Source: RGIG4097 sp964550635 (GTDB taxonomy: Bacteria > Bacillota > Clostridia > Christensenellales > CAG-917). From it: a stretch of DNA of 33,935 nt. Numbering within the stretch: position 1 is the stretch's first letter; each line of letters starts with the position of its first letter. Location: positions 1 through 33,935 of the forward strand of contig CAZJZV010000015.1 in NCBI GenBank assembly GCA_964550635.1. Reading direction: 5' to 3'. The notes under the pieces were generated by a model. It saw only the letters and a program-made list of their open reading frames with translations, had not been told where the DNA came from and searched no databases. A program made the position numbers and the translations under genes. Shown here piece by piece: positions 7,748 to 14,160 of the stretch.

Positions 7748-7777
7748 AGAATATGACGCTACCCCGCTCAAAATTCA
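7748..7777 (-). promoter_or_regulatory. Probable sigma-E promoter of spoIIIA operon
   Basis: Minus-strand -35-like TGAATTTT (7770-7777) and -10 CATATTCT (7748-7755) with a 14-bp spacer, close to the sigma-E pattern (roughly KMATATT and CATAnnnT, 13-15 bp apart). The spoIIIA operon is sigma-E dependent in B. subtilis. The -10 ends 5 nt before the ATG at 7742, implying a leaderless mRNA. A weaker sigma-A-like pair, TTTACA-17-TATGGT, occurs farther upstream (about 7870-7905). Confidence 0.6.
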
Positions 7778-7986
7778 CACCGCCCAATATGCGACAAATA
7801 TCGCCAAAAGAGAATTTCTCCATAGCGACAATTTTTGCCAAACAATCCAAACCCAATCAAACAAAAAAAAACACCACCATATCCCCGCAATATATAATTG
7901 TAAACTTATATAAGCACTTACCCTATTATAAGTTCGCACGCACCCACGCGCGCGCAAGGTTACTGTCTTTGCCGTTTGGCGGTTTT

Positions 7987-8018
7987 CTGTCATTCCCACG
8001 CTTCGCTCGGAATGACAG
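7987..8018 (-). repeat. GTCATTCC-type dispersed repeat, hairpin form
   Basis: Perfect 10-bp inverted repeat CTGTCATTCC / GGAATGACAG with a 12-base centre, CACGCTTCGCTC. Read on the minus strand it is CTGTCATTCCGAGCGAAGCG continuing TGGGAATGACAG. The same string up to GGGAAT recurs on the plus strand at 21096-21124, so this is a dispersed element, not only a local hairpin. The flanking 7778-7986 stretch holds no gene I can support. Confidence 0.75.
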
Positions 8019-8019
8019 A

Positions 8020-8049
8020 AAAAAAGCACTCCGCTTGGAGTGCTTTTAT
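8020..8049. terminator. Bidirectional intrinsic terminator downstream of efp
   Basis: An 11-bp perfect stem AAAAGCACTCC / GGAGTGCTTTT (8022-8032 and 8037-8047) with loop GCTT, and T-runs on both strands. For efp (minus strand) it lies about 225 nt beyond the stop codon. The same sequence recurs at 21498-21527 after pnp, and a near copy lies at 33855-33885. Confidence 0.88.
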
Positions 8050-8050
8050 T

Positions 8051-8086
8051 GTTATTCGCGATTTAGTGCGATTACTTCTAATCGCG
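8051..8086. repeat. Terminator-associated repeat with small hairpin
   Basis: 8051-8074 is a copy of a 24-bp motif (minus strand TAATCGCACTAAATCGCGAA then TAAC) that recurs with one change exactly 200 bp away at 8251-8274, and with changes at 21530-21549. It runs into a hairpin, GCGATTA CTTC TAATCGC (8068-8085), whose end CTAATCGCG is also the tip of the palindromic element at 8151-8275. Between 8087 and 8150 I see no gene. Confidence 0.7.
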
Positions 8087-8150
8087 CCATTTGGATGCAG
8101 AGCAAGGAAACAAAAAATCCGACGACCGAAGCGTTTTTTAACAATGAAAT

Positions 8151-8275
8151 CTAATCGCGATAAATCGATGAAGAACGCGAAAGGCACACTCTGGGCGGAC
8201 AGGCGCGTACTTGGCGTACGTAACTGCTCGAACAGGGTGTGCCTGACAAAGTTATTCGCGATTTAGCGCGATTAG
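8151..8275. mobile_element. MITE-like 125-bp imperfect palindrome overlapping efp stop
   Basis: Terminal inverted repeats CTAATCGCGATAAATCG (8151-8167) and CGATTTAGCGCGATTAG (8259-8275) match at 16 of 17 positions. Inside them a second inverted repeat, GGCACACTCTG / CAGGGTGTGCC (8183-8193 and 8233-8243), matches at 10 of 11, and the central loop has a CGTAC-TTGGC-GTACG stem. No coding capacity. The right end contains the efp stop codon (8272-8274). No clear target-site duplication was seen. It may be a MITE, or a structured 3' UTR built from repeats. Confidence 0.5.
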
Positions 8276-8835
8276 ACGCGGGACATGTATTCGCCGGTGC
8301 GAGTATCAATACGGATGGTATCCCCTTCATTGACGAACATGGGGACCATAAGTTCGTAGCCGGTTTCGACGGTTGCGGGTTTGGTGGCGTTGGTCGCGGT
8401 GTTGCCTGCAACTGCGGGTTCACAGATGGTGATGAGAAGTTCGACGAAGTTTTCGGGTTCGACGGAGAAAGGTTTGTCTTGGAAGAATTTCATCTTGACG
8501 GTGCCGTTCTCTTTGACGAATTGGAGTGCGTCTTCGACTTGGTCGTGGTTGAGGGGGATTTGCTCGTATGTTTCTTTGTCCATGAAGTAGTAGAATTCTC
8601 CGTCGTTGTAGAGATATTCCATATCTTTGGATTCGATGTGAGCGAGTTCGAGTTTATCGGTGGGGTTGAAGGTTTTTTCGAGAGTTCTTCCGTCAACGAC
8701 GTTTTTCATTTTGGTACGGACGAAAGCCGCGCCTTTGCCGGGTTTGACGTGTTGAAATTCAACGATGGTCATAATGTTGCCTTCGTACAAAAAGGTTACG
8801 CCCTTTCTGATGTCGCCTGCCATGATTTGTGCCAT
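8272..8835 (-). CDS. efp: Translation elongation factor P
   Basis: 187 aa, normal EF-P length with three beta-barrel domains. EF-P enters the ribosomal E site and rescues stalling at polyproline stretches. The domain I tip loop is KPGKGAAFVR with Lys34 at the modified position. Domain III near the C-terminus has VPMFVNEGDTIRIDTRTGEY. AGGAG lies about 10 nt before the ATG. It follows the M24 peptidase by 25 nt, like yqhT-efp in Bacillus. The stop codon lies inside the end of a palindromic repeat, so the last codons may have been reshaped by it. Confidence 0.96.
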   Translation of the reverse strand: MAQIMAGDIRKGVTFLYEGNIMTIVEFQHVKPGKGAAFVRTKMKNVVDGRTLEKTFNPTDKLELAHIESKDMEYLYNDGEFYYFMDKETYEQIPLNHDQVEDALQFVKENGTVKMKFFQDKPFSVEPENFVELLITICEPAVAGNTATNATKPATVETGYELMVPMFVNEGDTIRIDTRTGEYMSRV

Positions 8836-8860
8836 AATTTGTATCTCCTATTATCTTGTA

Positions 8861-9559
8861 TTATTTGGTTATAGTGATGAGTTCGACGGGTTGACGGCTG
8901 ACGGGACCGCTCTCCCCTACGACTATCATATCTTCGATTCTGATGCCGAAACCGTCGGGAATATAGATACCGGGTTCAATGGTGATGACGGAGTCGTTTT
9001 GAAGGACTTCTTCACTGCGAGTATTGACAAACGGTGCCTCGTGGATTTCGGTGCCTACGCCGTGGCCGGTGCCGTGGATGTAATTGTCGCCGTAACCGCA
9101 GAGTTTGATATATTCGCGAGCGAGAGAATCGACTGCTTTGCAACCTGCGCCATCTTTGACGCCCGCCATAGCAAGACGGTATGCCTGCAAGACGATTTCA
9201 TAGACTTTCTTCATCTCGTCGGTGACTTCGCCGTACGCCATGGTACGAGTGAAATCAGAGCAATAACCGTCGTAAATCGCGCCCATATCGATGGTGATGA
9301 ATTCGCCTTTTTCGAGTTTCTTATCGGTGGGGACGTGATGGGGTTCCGCACCGCCCTTTCCGAAAGCGACTATAGTTTCAAAGGACTCACCGCTACCGCC
9401 GAGAGCGACGATTTTGTCGTGGATTTTGTTCGAGATTTCGATTTCGGTCACGCCTTCGGTGAGTTCACCGAGAATGTAATCGAACACGTCGTCGATGATG
9501 TCTGCCGCCTTGCGGATTTTTGCTAATTCTTCAGATGTTTTTACGATATTACTTGGCAT
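8861..9559 (-). CDS. M24 metallopeptidase, Xaa-Pro aminopeptidase-like, lacking N-terminal domain
   Basis: 232 aa, consisting only of the pita-bread catalytic domain. All five metal ligands are present: Asp91 and Asp102 (IDMGAIYDGYCSDFTR), His166 (GTGHGVG), Glu195 (IEPGIY) and Glu209 (RIEDM). The sequence is closer to Xaa-Pro peptidases (YqhT/PepP) than to methionine aminopeptidase, and its place before efp is that of yqhT. YqhT-type enzymes are usually about 350 aa with an N-terminal creatinase-like domain; here the protein starts right at the catalytic domain and its start overlaps rny by 11 nt, leaving no room for that domain. Substrate use is therefore uncertain. Confidence 0.88.
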   Translation of the reverse strand: MPSNIVKTSEELAKIRKAADIIDDVFDYILGELTEGVTEIEISNKIHDKIVALGGSGESFETIVAFGKGGAEPHHVPTDKKLEKGEFITIDMGAIYDGYCSDFTRTMAYGEVTDEMKKVYEIVLQAYRLAMAGVKDGAGCKAVDSLAREYIKLCGYGDNYIHGTGHGVGTEIHEAPFVNTRSEEVLQNDSVITIEPGIYIPDGFGIRIEDMIVVGESGPVSRQPVELITITK

Positions 9560-11165
9560 ATTCTACGCTTCTGACCTCACGAATAACGTTGACTTTGATT
9601 TGACCGGGGTATTCGAGTTCGTTTTCGAGTTTTTCGGCAATTTCTTTCGCGAGGAAAACGGTTGCTTCGTCGTTGACTTGCTCGGGTTTGACCATAACGC
9701 GGATTTCTCTACCCGCTTGCACTGCGAACGATTGATCGACTCCCTCAAAAGATTTTGCAATATCTTCGAGTTTTTCGATACGTTTGACGTAATTCTCAAG
9801 GGATTCGCGTCTTGCACCGGGACGAGCGGAAGAAATTGCGTCCGCCGCTTGCACGATGACTGCATCGATGGTTTCGGGTTCGATATCGTTGTGGTGCGCC
9901 GCGATTGCGTGAATGACGTCGCCGTTTTCGCGGTATTTCTTTGCGAAGTCCACACCGATTTGAATGTGGGTGCCTTCGACTTCGTGGTCCACTGCTTTGC
10001 CTATGTCGTGCAACAAACCTGCGCGCTTGGCAACTTTGGGATCGATTCCCAACTCTTGCGCCATAAGGGATGCAAGATAGGAAACTTCGAGAGAGTGTTT
10101 GAGGACGTTTTGACCGTAACTGGTGCGGTATTTCAATCTGCCGAGCAGTTTGACGAGTTCGGGATGAACGCCGTGGATACCTGCTTCGAACACCGCTTCT
10201 TCGCCCGCTTCTTTGATTGACGCTTCCACTTCTTTGCGGATTTTGTCTGCGACTTCTTCGATACGTGCGGGATGAATACGTCCGTCTGCGATGAGTTTTT
10301 CGAGAGTCAAACGAGCGACTTCTCTTCTCACGGGGTCGAAACTTGAAAGGGTGATGACGTCGGGAGTGTCGTCGATGATGAGGTCGACGCCCGTTGCGGA
10401 TTCGAGAGCGCGGATATTGCGTCCCATACGACCGATAATTCTACCCTTCATTTCATCGCTGGGGAGCGCGACGACGGACACGGTATTTTCGGTGGCGTGG
10501 TCGGCTGCGCAACGTTGAATTGCAAGACCGATGATATTTTGTGCTTCTTTCACGGCGTTTTCTTTTGCGTCTGCAACGATTGCCTTTGCATCTGCCGCCG
10601 CGGATTTTTTCACGCTGTCAAGGAGAGCGTCTTTGAGTTCTTGCGCCGCTTCTTCCTTGGTCATGCCCGCCACTCTTTCGAGTTCTTTGCGGACGTTGTC
10701 TTGAGCGTTGTTGAGTTCGTCTTCAATGCCTTTCAGACGGGTTTTGGTTTCCTCTATTGTTTTTTGCGATTTTTCAAGGTCTTCGAGTTTTCTGTCGAGA
10801 GATTGTTCCTTTTTTTCAATAGAGTCTTCTTTTTTGTCGAGTTGAGCTTCTTTTTGAGCAAGTCTGTTTTCGGTACGTTGCCAATCCGCTCTGCGTTCTT
10901 TGGTTTCTTTTTCAAAATCGGAACGCATTTTGTTTTGTTGTTCTTTAGCTTCGAGAAGTCCGTCTTTGCGGATGTCTTTTGCTTCGAGATTTGCTTCTTC
11001 TATAATTCTTGCTGCTTCTCTCTTTGCCAAGCCGATTTTGTTCTGTGAATAAATTCTATACACAAACAGCCCGATAGCCACGCCTACTACGAGGGTTGCA
11101 ACGGCTATTCCAACAATAGGTCCGGCGTCAAGTGCAGCAAGCAATAAAGATAAATTGCTTGTCAT
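9549..11165 (-). CDS. rny: Ribonuclease Y
   Basis: 538 aa membrane-anchored endoribonuclease that initiates mRNA decay. It has an N-terminal transmembrane helix (about residues 12-35, IVGIAVATLVVGVAIGLFVY) and a long charged coiled coil (about 40-200). A KH domain follows (about 225-290, GRIIGRMGRNIRALES), then an HD domain with HDIGKAVDHEVEGTH and AHHNDIEPET. The ATG at 11165 is preceded by GGAGGTC; an ATG four codons earlier overlaps that Shine-Dalgarno and is unlikely. A strong promoter lies upstream at 11211-11239, and the mRNA 5' end can form a CAAGG/CCTTG hairpin. Confidence 0.95.
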   Translation of the reverse strand: MTSNLSLLLAALDAGPIVGIAVATLVVGVAIGLFVYRIYSQNKIGLAKREAARIIEEANLEAKDIRKDGLLEAKEQQNKMRSDFEKETKERRADWQRTENRLAQKEAQLDKKEDSIEKKEQSLDRKLEDLEKSQKTIEETKTRLKGIEDELNNAQDNVRKELERVAGMTKEEAAQELKDALLDSVKKSAAADAKAIVADAKENAVKEAQNIIGLAIQRCAADHATENTVSVVALPSDEMKGRIIGRMGRNIRALESATGVDLIIDDTPDVITLSSFDPVRREVARLTLEKLIADGRIHPARIEEVADKIRKEVEASIKEAGEEAVFEAGIHGVHPELVKLLGRLKYRTSYGQNVLKHSLEVSYLASLMAQELGIDPKVAKRAGLLHDIGKAVDHEVEGTHIQIGVDFAKKYRENGDVIHAIAAHHNDIEPETIDAVIVQAADAISSARPGARRESLENYVKRIEKLEDIAKSFEGVDQSFAVQAGREIRVMVKPEQVNDEATVFLAKEIAEKLENELEYPGQIKVNVIREVRSVEYAK

Positions 11166-11210
11166 CTTGACCTCCATTTATATAATCAAGGCAAAAACCT
11201 TGTCGAGTTA

Positions 11211-11239
11211 AGTATAACCGATTATCGTTTAATAGTCAA
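11211..11239 (-). promoter_or_regulatory. sigma-A promoter of rny-M24-efp
   Basis: Minus-strand -35 TTGACT (11234-11239), 17-bp spacer, -10 TATACT (11211-11216). Initiation near 11204 would place a 5-bp hairpin, CAAGG-TTTTTG-CCTTG (11187-11202), almost at the mRNA 5' end, about 20 nt before the Shine-Dalgarno. Between this promoter and recA lies an AT-rich inverted repeat ACTTATATA / TATATAAGT (11252-11282) that lacks a terminal T-run. Confidence 0.82.
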
Positions 11240-11327
11240 TAATCGCGCGAAACTTATATACACTAAATTATTATATATAAGTATATATAGCCATAATAGC
11301 GCTACGTGCGCGGAACGATTTGTCGAA

Positions 11328-12314
11328 TTATGCGTTGAGTCCGAGACTTTCGCGGACTTTTCTGTTGACTTCGTCTGCGATTTCGGGGTTGTTCTTGAGA
11401 TAGTCGAGAGCCTTTTCTCTGCCCTGACCGATCTTCTCGTCGTTATAAGAGAACCAACTTCCGCTCTTTTGGACGATACCTTTTTCGATTGCCACGTCGA
11501 GCACGCAACCAAGGGAAGAAATGCCCTTGCCGTAGAGAATATCGAACTCTGCGACTTTGAAAGGAGGCGCGACTTTGTTCTTGACGATTTTCGCTTTGAC
11601 GTGATTTCCGACGACGTCGCTACCGTCTTTGAGAGTGTCCGCTTTTCTGACGTCTATACGGACGGAAGCATAGAATTTGAGTGCCTTACCGCCGGTGGTA
11701 ACTTCGGGGTTTCCGTACATAACGCCAACTTTTTCACGGAGTTGGTTGATGAAGATAATCGTGCATTTGGATTTGGATGCAACCGCGGTGAGTTTGCGGA
11801 GTGCTTGGGACATAAGTCTTGCTTGAAGACCGACGTGACTATCCCCCATTTCGCCGTCGATTTCCGCTTGGGGAGTGAGTGCCGCGACGGAGTCCACGAC
11901 GACTATATCGATTGCGCCGCTTCTGACGAGAGTTTCGAGAATTTCGAGTGCTTGTTCACCGCTATCGGGTTGGGATATGTAAAGGTTTTCGATTTGCACG
12001 CCGAGATTGGATGCATACCAAGGGTCGAGTGCGTGTTCCGCGTCGATGAACGCCGCAGTGCCGCCCGCCTTTTGTACTTCCGCTACCGCGTGAAGTGCTA
12101 CGGTGGTTTTGCCCGACGATTCGGGTCCGTAGATTTCTATAATTCTACCCTTGGGAAATCCGCCTATTCCGAGTGCGGCGTCGAGGGTTAAGCACCCCGA
12201 AGATACTGCTTCGACTTGAGGAATGTTTTCACCGTCCATCTTCATAATCGAACCTTTGCCGTACTTCTTTTCGATTTGCGCAAGAGCGAGTTCGAGATTG
12301 GTTTTGTCTGCCAT
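11328..12314 (-). CDS. recA: Recombinase RecA
   Basis: 328 aa, a little shorter than typical because of a short C-terminal tail. RecA forms filaments on single-stranded DNA, catalyses strand exchange and activates the SOS response. Walker A is GPESSGKT (residues 63-70), followed by FIDAEHALDP, the Walker B VVVDSVAAL and the loop-2 region FINQLREKVGVMYGNPEVTTGG. It lies 33 nt after the CinA-like gene with AAAGGAGA upstream, as the last gene of the ftsK-rimO-pgsA-wHTH-cinA-recA run. I saw no LexA box just upstream. Confidence 0.98.
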   Translation of the reverse strand: MADKTNLELALAQIEKKYGKGSIMKMDGENIPQVEAVSSGCLTLDAALGIGGFPKGRIIEIYGPESSGKTTVALHAVAEVQKAGGTAAFIDAEHALDPWYASNLGVQIENLYISQPDSGEQALEILETLVRSGAIDIVVVDSVAALTPQAEIDGEMGDSHVGLQARLMSQALRKLTAVASKSKCTIIFINQLREKVGVMYGNPEVTTGGKALKFYASVRIDVRKADTLKDGSDVVGNHVKAKIVKNKVAPPFKVAEFDILYGKGISSLGCVLDVAIEKGIVQKSGSWFSYNDEKIGQGREKALDYLKNNPEIADEVNRKVRESLGLNA

Positions 12315-12347
12315 TTGTTATTCTCCTTTATCTATTTATTCAATCGG

Positions 12348-13043
12348 CTACAGTAGCAATATATCTCCCCTGAGATAGCGGACGAGATAGAATAACGCTA
12401 AATTTGCCGTTGCTTTCCTGATTGTATTTCGGTCGCCCGAAAGTTTGTTTTCAAAGGTCGTGATGAAGTCACCGTTTCCCACTCCTATATACACAAGCCC
12501 TACGGGCTTGCCTTCGTCGCCGGTCGGGCCTGCGAGTCCAGTCGTTGCGAGTGCGACGTTCACGGGTTTTCCAAGAAGTCCTTTGACCATTGCGTATGCG
12601 GTTTCCTTTGACACAGTGCCGTATTCGCCGATATACGACTTGGATATGCCGAGCCTATTCATCTTCGACGCGCGGTTGTAGCACACGATACCTTCATAGA
12701 AGTTTTCGCTGATGCCGGGGATTGACGTCAAGCGAGAGCATATCTCTCCCCCTGTCAGACTTTCCGCCACCGCAAGCACTTTTTTGTTGAGTTTCAGAAG
12801 TTCCGCCGCAAGCACGTGAAGTTCGACGTCGACGGATGCATAGACTTGTTCCGCAAAGCAGTTGTAGACGAGAGATTTCACTTGATCGAAACTCTCGCGC
12901 GAGCCTGCCGAAGTCATGGTTATCGAAGCGTCAAGGCAACTTTCCTTGACGTCGAAAGTGACTCCCAACCCTATAAAGTCGGTCAAGCGCAAACGAATGG
13001 TTTCTTCGTCAAGACCGCAGATTTTCATAGTTTCGGTAATCAT
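12348..13043 (-). CDS. CinA-like protein: KH plus nicotinamide-nucleotide amidase domain, no MoCF domain
   Basis: 231 aa. The C-terminal two thirds (about residues 75-231) is the CinA/PncC amidase domain that deamidates NMN, with AESLTGGE (93-100, Ser95 the expected nucleophile), GIVCYNRASKMNRLG, YGTVSKETAYAMVKGL and ATTGLAGPTGD. Residues 5-70 resemble the small KH-like middle domain of full CinA. The N-terminal MoCF-type nucleotide-binding domain (about 170 aa in standard CinA) is missing. The start overlaps the winged-helix gene as ATGA, so no upstream piece exists. Location next to recA is the usual cinA position. Confidence 0.87.
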   Translation of the reverse strand: MITETMKICGLDEETIRLRLTDFIGLGVTFDVKESCLDASITMTSAGSRESFDQVKSLVYNCFAEQVYASVDVELHVLAAELLKLNKKVLAVAESLTGGEICSRLTSIPGISENFYEGIVCYNRASKMNRLGISKSYIGEYGTVSKETAYAMVKGLLGKPVNVALATTGLAGPTGDEGKPVGLVYIGVGNGDFITTFENKLSGDRNTIRKATANLALFYLVRYLRGDILLL

Positions 13044-13543
13044 TCGCTCACCAACTTATCGAATTCTTCATGTGGTATTGCAAGGTTTCTTCTGCCGGGG
13101 TTTACGGCGGATTCCTCACCTATCACGCCCACCGCGTCGAGCAAATCGAACACTTCTTGAGCGCGGTTGTAGTCGAGTCCGAGTTTTCTTTCGAGCATGG
13201 CAACGCCCACGTTACCCCACTCAAACGCGACCTTGACGGACGGAAAAAGCAAATCGCGATAGACCGCAATTTCATATTCGTCCGCATTTTTGATTTTTTC
13301 GATTATGACGGCGGTATTCGTGCTGTCAAAACTTTTCTTTTCCACGAAAAGATACCCTTTCTTCGTTTTCTCGCCGAGGACTCCCTTAATTCTCAAAGCG
13401 GCTACGATTTTTGCTCCCGTAGACTGCGCAACGTGAAGTTTCGACGACAGTTTTTTAGCACTGACTACGCCGTGTTTTTCACCGTATGCAATCGCTTCGG
13501 TCAAGAGTTCAAAAGTGGTTTTCTTTTCGCGCACGAATTCCAT
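13040..13543 (-). CDS. Double winged-helix protein related to FtsK gamma domain
   Basis: 167 aa with no membrane or ATPase part. The second half (about residues 92-160) aligns by eye with the FtsK gamma domain: GNVGVAMLERKLGLDYNRAQEVFDLLDAVGVIG and then PGRRNLAI, matching the gamma pattern of S-x-LQRRxxIGYNRA followed by E-x-xGIVG and PREVLI. The first half (about 10-68) has a similar winged-helix rhythm, VVSAKKLSSKLHVAQSTGAKIVAALRIKGVLG. In FtsK/SpoIIIE the gamma domain reads the KOPS/SRS polarity sequences. Here it is free-standing, between pgsA and cinA and three genes downstream of ftsK. The function is unknown; DNA binding is inferred. Junctions with both neighbours overlap. Confidence 0.8.
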   Translation of the reverse strand: MEFVREKKTTFELLTEAIAYGEKHGVVSAKKLSSKLHVAQSTGAKIVAALRIKGVLGEKTKKGYLFVEKKSFDSTNTAVIIEKIKNADEYEIAVYRDLLFPSVKVAFEWGNVGVAMLERKLGLDYNRAQEVFDLLDAVGVIGEESAVNPGRRNLAIPHEEFDKLVSE

Positions 13544-14160
13544 TATTCCGCCTCTTTTTCTTCGGTTTTATCAACGAAAACCTGCTTGTTTTTGAGTATG
13601 TAATTCAATCCCGAAAATACGGTCATAATTCCGCCGAGATAGAAGATAATCGTGCCGAGCCAAGCGACCACTTCGTGAAGTCCCGCGATAATCAGGAAAC
13701 CCACGCCGACGTCAAGGAGCCACGTTTTGATTTTGCCGAAAATATCTGCGGCAAGGACGGTGCCTTTTTTCGCCGCGATACTGCGGAAAACGCCTATCAT
13801 CAATTCGCGAGAAAGAATCAATCCCGAAAGCAATGCTATGACAAGGGAATTACCCGTGAAGATTTCAAGCCCCGCCCCGTGATATACCACAAGAAAGAGC
13901 ATTATCACGACGACGACTTTGTCCGCAAGCGGATCGAGAAATTTGCCGAGGTCGGACACTGTATTCGTCTTTCTTGCTATCGCGCCGTCGATGAAGTCGG
14001 TGCAACAAAGCACCGCGAAAAGCACGAATGCGGTTATCATCAACGCTTGATAGACGTCGTAATTCGCTTGATAGAATACGCCCACTACGTAGATGATGAC
14101 GGTGGGGATTATGAGAAGGATTCTCGCTATCGTGATTTTGGTTGCAAGTGTGATTTTCAT
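13543..14160 (-). CDS. pgsA: CDP-diacylglycerol-glycerol-3-phosphate 3-phosphatidyltransferase
   Basis: 205 aa integral membrane enzyme with several hydrophobic helices. The CDP-alcohol phosphotransferase motif D-x2-DG-x2-AR-x8-G-x3-D-x3-D is complete: Asp55, Asp58-Gly59, Ala62-Arg63, Gly72, Asp76 and Asp80. PgsA makes phosphatidylglycerol phosphate, the first committed step to anionic phospholipids. The position between rimO and cinA/recA agrees with PgsA in other Firmicutes. It overlaps rimO as ATGA and the winged-helix gene by 1 nt (TAATG). Confidence 0.93.
   Translation of the reverse strand: MKITLATKITIARILLIIPTVIIYVVGVFYQANYDVYQALMITAFVLFAVLCCTDFIDGAIARKTNTVSDLGKFLDPLADKVVVVIMLFLVVYHGAGLEIFTGNSLVIALLSGLILSRELMIGVFRSIAAKKGTVLAADIFGKIKTWLLDVGVGFLIIAGLHEVVAWLGTIIFYLGGIMTVFSGLNYILKNKQVFVDKTEEKEAE

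Noticed and set aside
7870..7905. sigma-A promoter TTTACA-17-TATGGT upstream of spoIIIAA
   Set aside because: The -10 match is poor, and the sigma-E promoter at 7748-7777 explains the operon better.
8087..8150. Small gene or RNA between efp repeats
   Set aside because: No open frame with a ribosome site, no promoter and no convincing fold were found in these 64 bases.
11252..11282. Terminator after recA formed by ACTTATATA / TATATAAGT
   Set aside because: The stem is entirely A/T, the loop is 13 nt and no T-run follows, so it is unlikely to terminate efficiently.
12315..12347. LexA/SOS box before recA
   Set aside because: No GAAC-n4-GTTC-type site was seen in the short gap. I did not find one upstream of ftsK either.
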